From Hyphomicrobium methylovorum (GTDB lineage Bacteria > Pseudomonadota > Alphaproteobacteria > Rhizobiales > Hyphomicrobiaceae), in assembly GCF_013626205.1 (NCBI RefSeq), contig NZ_QHJE01000001.1:806001-870000 (forward strand): a stretch of 64,000 bases of DNA, written 5' to 3'. Below are positions 45,198 through 52,569 of this stretch, piece by piece. The first letter of the stretch is position 1. The number at the start of each line of letters is the position of its first letter. The position numbers and the translations under genes are program-made. The notes under the pieces are model-generated. The model was not told where the DNA came from and made no database searches. It saw only the letters and a list, made by a program, of their open reading frames with translations.

Positions 45198-47306
45198 TTA
45201 TCTGCCTTCGGCCCAGGCTTTGCTCTGGAGTTCCTCGAAGGTGAAGCGCATGCCAGCGTATGCGGCGACACCCGGCGTCGCGTAGCCGTACACTTCCTGA
45301 TAGTTCTCGTTGAGCAAGTTCTCGACGCGAACATACGATTCGACGCCAGGCATGAGCTTGTACGAGGCCGTCGCGTTGACGAGCCAGTAGGAGTCCAGGC
45401 TCACACGCACGGGCGTGTAGTCAGGCATATATGCGTTATCGATCGTTGTGCCGTTGTAGATGGCCGCCAGATTGAGATTTCCGCGCTTGTCGTTGAACGA
45501 ATAGTTGAGGTCTGCACGGCCGGCATTTCGCGGACGGCGAATTTCTGTAAGTCCGTTTGGTTCGTAAGCCAGCAGCCGCGTATAGCTCATACCGACGCTG
45601 AGATCCGGCGTTAGCATTGCACGGCCGGATATTTCCACGCCCTGCCGTTCGCTTTCGCCGTTGAGGTTGATTGGCGTATAGATCCCGCCGACCCGAATGC
45701 CGGTGATTTCATTCGTCAGATTGGCGTTGAAGTACGTCACGTCGAGGACTGCACGACCGTTCCACGTTGTGAACTCGACGCCAGCATCCCAGCCGAACGA
45801 CTCTTCCGGCAGCAGGTTCGGATTGCCCTGGAACTGGCCGAGAATACTACCAAACTGTTCGTACATTCCCGGCAATGTCACAGCCGTGCCGACGCTCGCG
45901 TGCGGGCGGGCGCCGATCTCGGGAAGCCGCAGAGACACGGCCGCGTGCCACGTCGTGTAGTCTGCGAAGCTATCGTTGTCGTCATGCCGGACGCTAACGG
46001 TAGGGAACAAACGGTCGAAATATTCGCCGCGATATTCGCCGACGTACGCCATGCGATCGCGTTTGCGTTCGAGGCCATCCGTATAAAGCGAAATCGGCGT
46101 GAAGGCTTCGTCCTCATACTGGGCCATGCCGGTCACGCTGTTGCGGAAGTCTCTGGCACCGAAGCGATACGTCGCGAGATAACCGAACTTGTTGGCTTCG
46201 CTTTCGTTTGTCGAGGGGCCGTAGTCACCACCGTCATGAGAGCTGGTCGTATTGCGCGTTGCGCGCAAGACCTGCGTGAATGCGCCGTCAAACGAGTCCC
46301 ACGTCAGATTGGCGCCGCTCAGCCAGATGCTCGTCTTGTTATGGAAATTGCCGTCAATCGCCATCAAGTATGGCTGGCCGGGCGCATAACCGAAATCGTC
46401 GTACTTAAGATTCTTATCGATGTGGTGGAGCGTGAAGTCGAGCGTCACACCCTTCAAGAGCTGCGCGCCGCCACGCACGTTCAGCGTGCTGATTCGCGTC
46501 GGGTCGTTCTCATGACCAACGGGCGAGATGTCGAAGCCGTCGACCTCGCGAGAACCGCCGCTGAGAGAGAACCAAACTTTGTCGTTGCCAGCCGAGACGC
46601 GTGCGAAGGCTTCCCGCGTTCCCATGCTGCCGCCTTCGGCGCGTGCTACGACCGTCAACGGGCCTTTGCCGTTCTTCGTGATGACGTTGATTACGCCGCC
46701 GATGGCCTTCGATCCGCCGATGCCGCTCTGGCCGCCGCGGATGATTTCGATGCGATCGATATCGTCAACGAGAAGGTTGGAAAAATCGAATTCGCCATTT
46801 GCCGTGTCGGACGCGTCGATGCCGTCGATCAAGACGAGTGTTTGATTTCCTTCGGCGCCACGGATGCGGACTTGCGTCAAGCTACCTGGACTGCCCGTGC
46901 GGCTGACTGAGACGCCGGGCTGGCTTCGCAGCGCGTCGGCGACGTAGCGTATTTCTTGCGCCTTCAACTGGGCCGCGGAAATGACGGTGACGGACGAGCC
47001 GATTTGGTCGGCCGGCACGCCGCTGATGGTTTCGGTTGCCGAAGCGCCCGCTCCTCCCTCGCCCCCGTCTACGGCGACGGGCGGGGCATCCGAATTGGAC
47101 GGCGGCACGCCGACGACAACGTCCTTTCCAGCCGCACGCCTCACGGCGATCTTCGGCTTTTCGACGGTTGCACCTTCGACGACGATCGGGGGCAATTCGG
47201 TGGTCGCCAAGTCGGTCGACTGGGCGTGTGCTTCAACGGCCGCGAAGCTGATCGACATACTCGCGAGTGCCGCACTGGCGGCGCAAATACTGGTTCGGCG
47301 CAACAT
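45198..47306 (-). CDS. btuB: TonB-dependent vitamin B12 receptor
   Basis: The 702-residue protein has a signal peptide ending EAHAQ, TonB box LPPIVVEG, and a spacer unusually long for BtuB (about 35-105). The plug follows (SSVTVISAAQLKAQEIRYVA, SPGSLTQVRIRGAEGNQTLV, DRIEIIRGGQSGIGGSKAIG) with a barrel ending in an aromatic-containing strand and a short tail. The QVRIRGAEGNQTLVLIDGI pattern is typical of BtuB. A cobalamin riboswitch lies about 240 bp upstream and cbiZ is convergent. It carries corrinoids across the outer membrane. Confidence 0.92.
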   Translation of the reverse strand: MLRRTSICAASAALASMSISFAAVEAHAQSTDLATTELPPIVVEGATVEKPKIAVRRAAGKDVVVGVPPSNSDAPPVAVDGGEGGAGASATETISGVPADQIGSSVTVISAAQLKAQEIRYVADALRSQPGVSVSRTGSPGSLTQVRIRGAEGNQTLVLIDGIDASDTANGEFDFSNLLVDDIDRIEIIRGGQSGIGGSKAIGGVINVITKNGKGPLTVVARAEGGSMGTREAFARVSAGNDKVWFSLSGGSREVDGFDISPVGHENDPTRISTLNVRGGAQLLKGVTLDFTLHHIDKNLKYDDFGYAPGQPYLMAIDGNFHNKTSIWLSGANLTWDSFDGAFTQVLRATRNTTSSHDGGDYGPSTNESEANKFGYLATYRFGARDFRNSVTGMAQYEDEAFTPISLYTDGLERKRDRMAYVGEYRGEYFDRLFPTVSVRHDDNDSFADYTTWHAAVSLRLPEIGARPHASVGTAVTLPGMYEQFGSILGQFQGNPNLLPEESFGWDAGVEFTTWNGRAVLDVTYFNANLTNEITGIRVGGIYTPINLNGESERQGVEISGRAMLTPDLSVGMSYTRLLAYEPNGLTEIRRPRNAGRADLNYSFNDKRGNLNLAAIYNGTTIDNAYMPDYTPVRVSLDSYWLVNATASYKLMPGVESYVRVENLLNENYQEVYGYATPGVAAYAGMRFTFEELQSKAWAEGR

Positions 47307-47546
47307 AAAGTCCCCCTCGGTGGATTCGACCGAAGAGGGAGCGCAGGGCAGGTGAACAGTCGCGATTAAGGGCGAACGGACTTACGGCGCGGCCGCTATG
47401 CCACGCGCGACTCAGGTTCCGTTAAAACAAAAATTCCCCACCACGCGACATTCATGACCTGACGTGACTCCCCTTCGGTTGACACATCAGCCGCCGCTAC
47501 GGGACTCCGTTCTGCCGCGCCCCACGCACGGAAGATGGGCAGCTTG

Positions 47547-47735
47547 TGGCGGCAGGTCTCCTGACTCGCGGCTCTGGCGCTTTCTCCCGCCTTCCCGGGC
47601 CTCTTCCGAGGCTTCAGTGGCATATCAGGAGTAAGCTTGCCGCTTACAGTTGCGGGGGCAGTCGCGGCATTGACACTGGCGTGTCGCACCGCATTCCCTC
47701 TTGTTGCAGCAAGCTTTTCACCTGTTGCAACACCG
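47547..47735 (-). ncRNA. Cobalamin (B12) riboswitch
   Basis: Minus-strand reading gives AGGGAATGCGGTGCGACAC, CTGCCCCCGCAACTGTAAGC followed by GG, CCACTG, GGGAAGGCGGG and GAGTCAGGAGACCTGCC, the canonical AdoCbl riboswitch order. It controls btuB, ending about 240 bases before the start codon. Confidence 0.92.
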
Positions 47736-47897
47736 TCACGCGGCCATTCAAAGTTACCGCCTCGGGTAAGTCAATTGGCCTTCGAGGCTGAGCATATATC
47801 GGCCGTCGGGCTAGATGCGGATTTGTCACTATGCTGAGAAGGCTCGGACTTCCGTCCGGGTGGAGCGATGCGGGGGATCGCCGTAGCTTCCTTGTAA

Positions 47898-47920
47898 AAC
47901 ATCGATAGGGATTATATGTT
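47898..47920. promoter_or_regulatory. Weak NsrR-like 23-bp palindrome
   Basis: AACAT (47898-47902) and ATGTT (47916-47920) frame the same 23-bp spacing as the better palindrome at 48486. It lies 33 bp before nsrR, so nsrR autoregulation is possible. Confidence 0.4.
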
Positions 47921-47953
47921 TGTGCTATCTCGACTCACCTCAAGGCGACCCGG

Positions 47954-48415
47954 ATGCGATTGACACTTCATGCCGACTATTCCTTGCGCGTTCTTATGCA
48001 CGCAGGGTTGAAGGGGGCTGAACTGTCGACCATCAGCGAGATCGCAGAGCGGTTCGACATTTCCCGGAGCCATCTGATGAAGGTGGTGCATCACCTGGGG
48101 CAGCTTGGGTATCTCGAGACGGTGCAAGGTAAAAAGGGCGGCTTCCGGCTGCTCCGCCGCCCGCAGCAAATCAACGTCGGCACCGTCATACGCGATACCG
48201 AGCAGGAACTGGACGTTATCGGTTGCATGAACCAACCGGGCTATTGCCGCATCCAACCGGCCTGCATCCTTCGCCGCGCCCTGCATGATGCAACGAATGC
48301 ATTTCTGGCCTCTCTCGATCAGTACACGCTTGAAGACCTGATTCGGCCGAAACGTGCGCTTGCAAGACTTCTCGACCTCGATCCAGACCCGCCGTCCTCA
48401 ACCCCGCCGAATTGA
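47954..48415 (+). CDS. nsrR: Nitric-oxide-sensing repressor NsrR (Rrf2 family)
   Basis: The 153-residue protein MRLTLHADYSLRVLMHAGLK carries the characteristic HTH and wing (AERFDISRSHLMKVVHHLGQ, LGYLETVQGKKGGFRLLRRP). The NsrR cysteine triad is in GCMNQPGYCRIQPACILRRA (C-X6-C-X5-C), which holds the NO-sensitive Fe-S cluster. NsrR represses NO-response genes and is inactivated when NO nitrosylates the cluster. It sits immediately upstream of the nirK operon, as in Nitrosomonas europaea. Palindromes resembling NsrR sites flank it. Confidence 0.92.
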   Translation: MRLTLHADYSLRVLMHAGLKGAELSTISEIAERFDISRSHLMKVVHHLGQLGYLETVQGKKGGFRLLRRPQQINVGTVIRDTEQELDVIGCMNQPGYCRIQPACILRRALHDATNAFLASLDQYTLEDLIRPKRALARLLDLDPDPPSSTPPN

Positions 48416-48485
48416 AAGCGACCTGCGAGGTCTGAAACGGTCGACTTCTCCGCCATCCGACGCGGTGCGGCAGACTGCTCACCAT

Positions 48486-48508
48486 AACATGCAAATGATT
48501 TACATGTT
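48486..48508. promoter_or_regulatory. NsrR-type operator before the nirK operon
   Basis: A 23-bp near-perfect palindrome: left arm AACATGCAAAT (48486-48496), centre G, right arm ATTTACATGTT (48498-48508), 10 of 11 pairs matching. Spacing and the ATGYA/TRCAT cores resemble the proteobacterial NsrR consensus. It lies 50 bp before the TPR gene, consistent with NO-induced derepression of the downstream genes. Confidence 0.7.
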
Positions 48509-48558
48509 TGAATGAGTGGCGTATAAACGGCGTCCAAAACGAGATTGGTTGGACGCCC

Positions 48559-49191
48559 ATGAAAGCTCGACTGTCGGTTCGGCAACTTGTTATCGGGATG
48601 ATGTCTATCGGCATCGGCGCAGCTGCGAGCGTTGTGCTGATACCGGCAATCACGCACCCGGCTCCGCTCACGGTTTACCAGCTCACCGGTCCGCTCAACA
48701 GCGGCGCAACAACGCTTCCCACCGCAATCAAAGGCATTCCAGCGCTTCCGTCTCTGCTGGTTGAAAAGAATGCACGCACGCAATGGGAGATCATCGGTGG
48801 CACTCTGCTGCAGACCGGATTTGCCAACGCGAGCATTTCAGCACTCGAACGCGCGATCGCCAACGATCCAGAAAATATCATGCTTCACGTCGCGTTGGGC
48901 GAAGCTATCGTTATCGCGAACGGCGGCTGGGTCAACGCACGCGCGAAGGCCGAGTTCGACATTGCTCTGCGCGCCGATCCCAACGACTTGATCGCGCGCT
49001 TCTACCTCGCTCACTGGCTGATGCAATCGGGAAAGCCCAAACCTGCGCTGGTGAAGTGGGTTGGACTGATGCGGACCGTTGGGACCGATGAAGTCTGGTA
49101 CGATAAGCTTTGGGAGGCCATGCCCGGAGCTGCCGAGCAACTCGGCATCAGCAAACTCGCGCTGCAAGCGCTTTGCTCCGCCGGCATGTAA
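48559..49191 (+). CDS. TPR protein resembling the CcmI/NrfG C-terminal region
   Basis: The product is about 210 residues with one N-terminal membrane anchor (LVIGMMSIGIGAAASVVLIP) and a periplasmic TPR region (ALERAIANDPENIMLHVALG, AKAEFDIALRADPNDLIARF, YLAHWLMQSGKPKPALVKWV) like the C-terminus of cytochrome c maturation proteins CcmI/CycH/NrfG. It follows the NsrR operator and precedes the multicopper oxidase and cytochromes, so it may help mature the two c-type cytochromes made by the operon. That role is inferred; a general assembly factor is the alternative. Confidence 0.7.
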   Translation: MKARLSVRQLVIGMMSIGIGAAASVVLIPAITHPAPLTVYQLTGPLNSGATTLPTAIKGIPALPSLLVEKNARTQWEIIGGTLLQTGFANASISALERAIANDPENIMLHVALGEAIVIANGGWVNARAKAEFDIALRADPNDLIARFYLAHWLMQSGKPKPALVKWVGLMRTVGTDEVWYDKLWEAMPGAAEQLGISKLALQALCSAGM

Positions 49192-49241
49192 TCCCGCACT
49201 CAGAAGGCATCTCCCATGAACAAACTGCCGCAGCGTTCTAT

Positions 49242-49264
49242 AACATTCATTTTAGATATTGTTT
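49242..49264. promoter_or_regulatory. AT-rich NsrR-like half-site before the multicopper oxidase
   Basis: AACATTCATTTTAGATATTG sits in an AT-rich pocket and shares AACATTCATTTTA with a better inverted repeat at 49434-49454 (ACATTCAT and ATGAATGT around 5 bp). The left arm matches 9 of 11 positions of an NsrR half-site. It could be a second promoter-operator inside the operon, or chance. Confidence 0.35.
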
Positions 49265-49293
49265 TTATACAGATGAAGTGCAAAGGTCGGGAT

Positions 49294-50490
49294 ATGGCGT
49301 GGACAGACAAATCGGGGGATCCGATGGTTTTCGAGAATGAGCTTCAACCGTTCCTTATTGGAGCCCAAGAGTCGTCCAAGCAGCGATCTACTCGCGACGC
49401 CGCACAATCGAAGTCCACTTTTTTTGCGCTTAAACATTCATTTTATATGAATGTCATGGAATTTTGGGCGTTGATGCTGGCGACAATGGTCACGCTTCTG
49501 CTGCTCTGGCCCAACCCTGCGAAGGCCGATACGCATCAATTCAGTCTCTCGATCGAAGACACAATCGTTACGCTCGTTGATAAGCAGACGTTCCACACGT
49601 TTTCCTTCAACGGCCAGACGCCCGGCCCGCTCATTCATGTCGTCGAAGGCGATGAAATCGAAGTCGAGGTCGAGAACAACACGACCCTGCCGCACACGAT
49701 TCATTGGCATGGCCTCTACCAGCGCGGAACCTGGAAGAACGACGGCGTTCCGGACACGACGCAAGCGGCGATCGCACCAGGTGAGACCTTCACGTATCGC
49801 TTCGTCGCCGCGCCATCTGGAACGATGTGGTATCACTGTCATGTCAACGTGAATGAGCACGTCGCGATGCGCGGCATGTGGGGTCCGCTGATCATCGACC
49901 CGAAAGAACCTCTGCCGGTCGAGAAGGAAGTCACCAAAGACTACATCATGATGTTCTCCAGCTGGGTTTCCAACTGGGCGAGCAAGCCGGGCCAAGGCGG
50001 CATTCCGGGTGATGAGCCGGACTACTTCACGGTCAACGGAAAATCATTTCCCGATACTCAGCCGCTTCGCATCACGAAAGGCGACGTCGTTCGCATTCGC
50101 CTGATCGGCGCAGGTGATGAGCTGCATTCGATCCACATTCACGGTCACACCTTCGACGTGATTGCGAAAGACGGGCGGCCGCTCGTCAACCCATACCCAG
50201 CCGACACGATCTTGCTTGGCCCCGGCGAGCGCTACGACCTCATCTTACGTGCGGACAATCCCGGCCTTTGGATGGTGCACGATCACATCGACCGCCACAC
50301 CGTAAACGGCAAATCGCCGATGGGCGGCATCATGACGGTGATCGAATACACCGAGATCCCTCTCGCAGAACAGTCTTTCTACAAATGGAAAGACAAGAAG
50401 TTCGCGCCCGACTTCTTCTACGAGGAGTCGCTCAAGAAGCCGCACGGAATGCACGAAAACGAAGGCTTCCAAGGCATTCCCGCTCCCTGA
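49294..50490 (+). CDS. ncgA: Two-domain (type C) multicopper oxidase, NcgA-like
   Basis: The product has a hydrophobic leader (VMEFWALMLATMVTLLLLWP...AKAD) and two cupredoxin domains. Domain 1 has HTIHWHG and WYHCHVNVNEHVAMRGM, which contains the complete type 1 copper set. Domain 2 has HSIHIHGHTF and WMVHDHIDRHT, where the type 1 Cys is replaced by Asp. Type 1 copper only in domain 1 defines type C two-domain oxidases such as the N. europaea NirK-cluster protein. The order here (this, diheme cytochrome, monoheme cytochrome, nirK, with nsrR upstream) is that of ncgABC-nirK. The start is uncertain: 49216 (AGAAGG), 49294 (AAAGG) or 49447, where the leader begins. The role may be nitrite or NO tolerance or electron transfer to NirK. 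Confidence 0.85.
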   Translation: MAWTDKSGDPMVFENELQPFLIGAQESSKQRSTRDAAQSKSTFFALKHSFYMNVMEFWALMLATMVTLLLLWPNPAKADTHQFSLSIEDTIVTLVDKQTFHTFSFNGQTPGPLIHVVEGDEIEVEVENNTTLPHTIHWHGLYQRGTWKNDGVPDTTQAAIAPGETFTYRFVAAPSGTMWYHCHVNVNEHVAMRGMWGPLIIDPKEPLPVEKEVTKDYIMMFSSWVSNWASKPGQGGIPGDEPDYFTVNGKSFPDTQPLRITKGDVVRIRLIGAGDELHSIHIHGHTFDVIAKDGRPLVNPYPADTILLGPGERYDLILRADNPGLWMVHDHIDRHTVNGKSPMGGIMTVIEYTEIPLAEQSFYKWKDKKFAPDFFYEESLKKPHGMHENEGFQGIPAP

Positions 50491-50510
50491 CGATTTGAAG
50501 GAGAATTCAC

Positions 50511-51179
50511 ATGAAACGACACCTTGTCGGCTTGGCGGGATTCATGATCGCGCTCGCCAGCCCGGCCTCTGCTGACGGTCTCGATCCAAGTTGCGCGGGT
50601 TGTCACGCATTGACGAAGCCCGCGGACACTTCTCTCGATCGGCTATGGACGCGCAAGGGTCCGGACCTTTGGTATGCGGGCAGCAAGTTCAACGCTGAGT
50701 GGCTCGTTGAGTGGCTGCAGGATCCAAAGCCTATCCGGCCTGTAGGCTATCCCTATTTCAAGACGATCACCAAAGGCGCCGAGCACGACGTTGCAGACCC
50801 GACAAAATCGCCTCCACATCCCAAGCTCGACAAAGCAGCTGCTGAAGCGGCAACCGCCGAATTGATGAAGCTGAAGGCTCCCGACCTCATCGCGGAAGGA
50901 ACCTTCAAAGGAGACAAAGGCGGCGCGCGGATGGGCTCTCTCGCGTTCAACAAGTTGCGCGGCTGCATTGCGTGTCACCAAGGAGAAGACGGCAAGGGCG
51001 GTGCGTCAGGACCATCGCTCACGGATGGCGGCGCGCGACTGCAGGCCGATTTCATCGCGGCCTACACGACAGATCCGCAGCGAATTGATCCGCACATCTG
51101 GATGCCGATCCTGAAACTCAAGGACAAGGATATCCAGCGTCTCACCGCATACGTCATCAGCCTGGGAGGCAAGCCATGA
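50511..51179 (+). CDS. ncgB: Diheme cytochrome c, NcgB-like
   Basis: The 222-residue protein has a signal peptide (GLAGFMIALASPASA) and two heme c sites, CAGCHALTKP near residue 28 and CIACHQGEDG near residue 152, each a full CXXCH. Distal Met ligands are likely in the C-terminal domain (WMPILKL). It probably carries electrons in the periplasm between the respiratory chain, the oxidase and NirK. GAAGGAG precedes the ATG; the stop overlaps the next gene by 4 bp. Confidence 0.88.
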   Translation: MKRHLVGLAGFMIALASPASADGLDPSCAGCHALTKPADTSLDRLWTRKGPDLWYAGSKFNAEWLVEWLQDPKPIRPVGYPYFKTITKGAEHDVADPTKSPPHPKLDKAAAEAATAELMKLKAPDLIAEGTFKGDKGGARMGSLAFNKLRGCIACHQGEDGKGGASGPSLTDGGARLQADFIAAYTTDPQRIDPHIWMPILKLKDKDIQRLTAYVISLGGKP

Positions 51180-51532
51180 TCGCGCGAACACTCGTCGGTT
51201 TGCTGGGGCTCACGCTGTTGATTTCACCAGCTCGTGCAGAAGATCCGTCGCCTGTCGAAAGACTTTACAACACCTACTGCGTTCAATGCCACGGCCTGAA
51301 TCGCAATGGCTCCGGCATCAATCTTCCCGGTCTTTCGACAAAACCGCGCGACCATACCGACACCAAAGGCATGGGCGGAACACCGGATGATGAACTCTTC
51401 AAAGCGATCAAGGAAGGCGGCCTCGCGGTCAACAAGTCGGTGCTGATGCCGGCGTGGGCCGGCGTTCTCTCGGACGAGGAAATCACCGAGTTGGTCAAAT
51501 ACCTCCGAACTGTTTGCAAGTGCGGCAACTGA
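51176..51532 (+). CDS. ncgC: Monoheme cytochrome c, NcgC-like
   Basis: The 118-residue class I cytochrome c has a signal peptide (LVGLLGLTLLISPARAE), heme site CVQCHGLNRNG, and a probable axial Met in SVLMPAWAGVLSDEEITELV. It ends with two extra cysteines (TVCKCGN). It is translationally coupled to ncgB. As the last cytochrome before nirK it is the likeliest electron donor to the nitrite reductase, by position and homology. Confidence 0.88.
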   Translation: MIARTLVGLLGLTLLISPARAEDPSPVERLYNTYCVQCHGLNRNGSGINLPGLSTKPRDHTDTKGMGGTPDDELFKAIKEGGLAVNKSVLMPAWAGVLSDEEITELVKYLRTVCKCGN

Positions 51533-51575
51533 AGCGGCGCAACGCCAAATGACGATTGTAAAAGGGAGAAAGACG

Positions 51576-52523
51576 ATGAATAGAAAATCTCGGCAACGCG
51601 CCTTCACTGTTGGAGGACTTGCCGCGTTGATGCTGGCCAGCGCCCCACTCAGCGCGGCGCTGGCGGCGACAATCAAGCTCCAGGTGACGGCCAAGGAAAT
51701 ACAAGTTCCGATCGACAATGAAGGCAAAACGGAGCTCGCTTGGACATTTGATGGTCATGTTCCGGGTCCGCTGTTCAGGGCGACGGAAGGTGACACGATT
51801 GAATTCACGCTCAAGAACGACGCTGCGAACCAGAAATCGCATTCGATCGATCTGCACGCGGCGCGCGTTGACGTTCTAGGTCCGTTTGGACCAGTCAAGC
51901 CGGGTGAAACCAAGACCTTCACATTCACCGCGGATAATCCCGGCATCTACTTCTATCACTGCGGCGCGGATCCAATGATCCAGCATATTGCGCGCGGAAT
52001 GTTTGGCGCCATCATCATCGATCCAAAAGATCCCAATGCTCTCCCGAAAGCAGACCGTGAGTACGTTCTGATCGAGCATCAGATGTTCGAAAATCCCGAA
52101 GACGTCAAAGCGATGATGGCCAACAACTGGAAGCACAACGCGTACAACGGCATTCCCTTCAAGTATGACCCGGTGCATGACACCAACGCCACCAAGACGC
52201 TTGAAGCGTTGCCGGGTGAGCGCGTGCGCATCTACTACGTAAACGCGGGCCCGAACGAGTTCGCCGGATTTCATCCGATCGCCGGGATATGGGATAAGGT
52301 CTATCCCTCAGGCAATCCCAAGAACGTGCTGACTGCGGTGCAGAACTATACGATTGCACCCGGCGATGCGGCGACGTTCGACCTCATTTCGCCGGTCGAA
52401 GGCGCTAACGCGCTCGTCAATCATTCGATGCGTCTTGCGCTTTCCGGCGCTATCGCAATCGTCATGTTCAGCAAAGATGCCGATCCCGAAATGGGCCGAG
52501 GCGACAAAATCCTGGTGCGTTGA
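51576..52523 (+). CDS. nirK: Copper-containing nitrite reductase
   Basis: The 315-residue product has a signal peptide (LAALMLASAPLSAALAA) and two cupredoxin domains with every NirK copper ligand: type 1 at His89, Cys129, His137, Met142, and type 2 at His94, His128 (FYHCG) and His283 (LVNHS). Catalytic Asp92 (SIDLH) and His233 (GFHPIAG) are also present. It reduces nitrite to nitric oxide in the periplasm. Its length and the IDLHAARVDVLGPFGPV sequence resemble the short NirK of Nitrosomonas rather than class I alphaproteobacterial enzymes. The ATG at 51576 has AAAGGGAG upstream. It is last in the operon, followed by a strong terminator. Confidence 0.92.
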   Translation: MNRKSRQRAFTVGGLAALMLASAPLSAALAATIKLQVTAKEIQVPIDNEGKTELAWTFDGHVPGPLFRATEGDTIEFTLKNDAANQKSHSIDLHAARVDVLGPFGPVKPGETKTFTFTADNPGIYFYHCGADPMIQHIARGMFGAIIIDPKDPNALPKADREYVLIEHQMFENPEDVKAMMANNWKHNAYNGIPFKYDPVHDTNATKTLEALPGERVRIYYVNAGPNEFAGFHPIAGIWDKVYPSGNPKNVLTAVQNYTIAPGDAATFDLISPVEGANALVNHSMRLALSGAIAIVMFSKDADPEMGRGDKILVR

Positions 52524-52534
52524 CTCTCGACTGC

Positions 52535-52563
52535 ATGGGCCTGCTTCGGCAGGCCCATTTTTT
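52535..52563 (+). terminator. Rho-independent terminator of the nirK operon
   Basis: ATGGGCCTGC (52535-52544), loop TTCG, GCAGGCCCAT (52549-52558), then a run of T to 52563. It is a textbook intrinsic terminator between nirK and the convergent ilvA. Confidence 0.93.
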
Positions 52564-52569
52564 CTATCG

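Noticed and set aside
45900-46910. 336-codon plus-strand frame opposite btuB
   Set aside because: Shadow of the btuB gene, whose TonB box, plug and riboswitch establish the minus strand.
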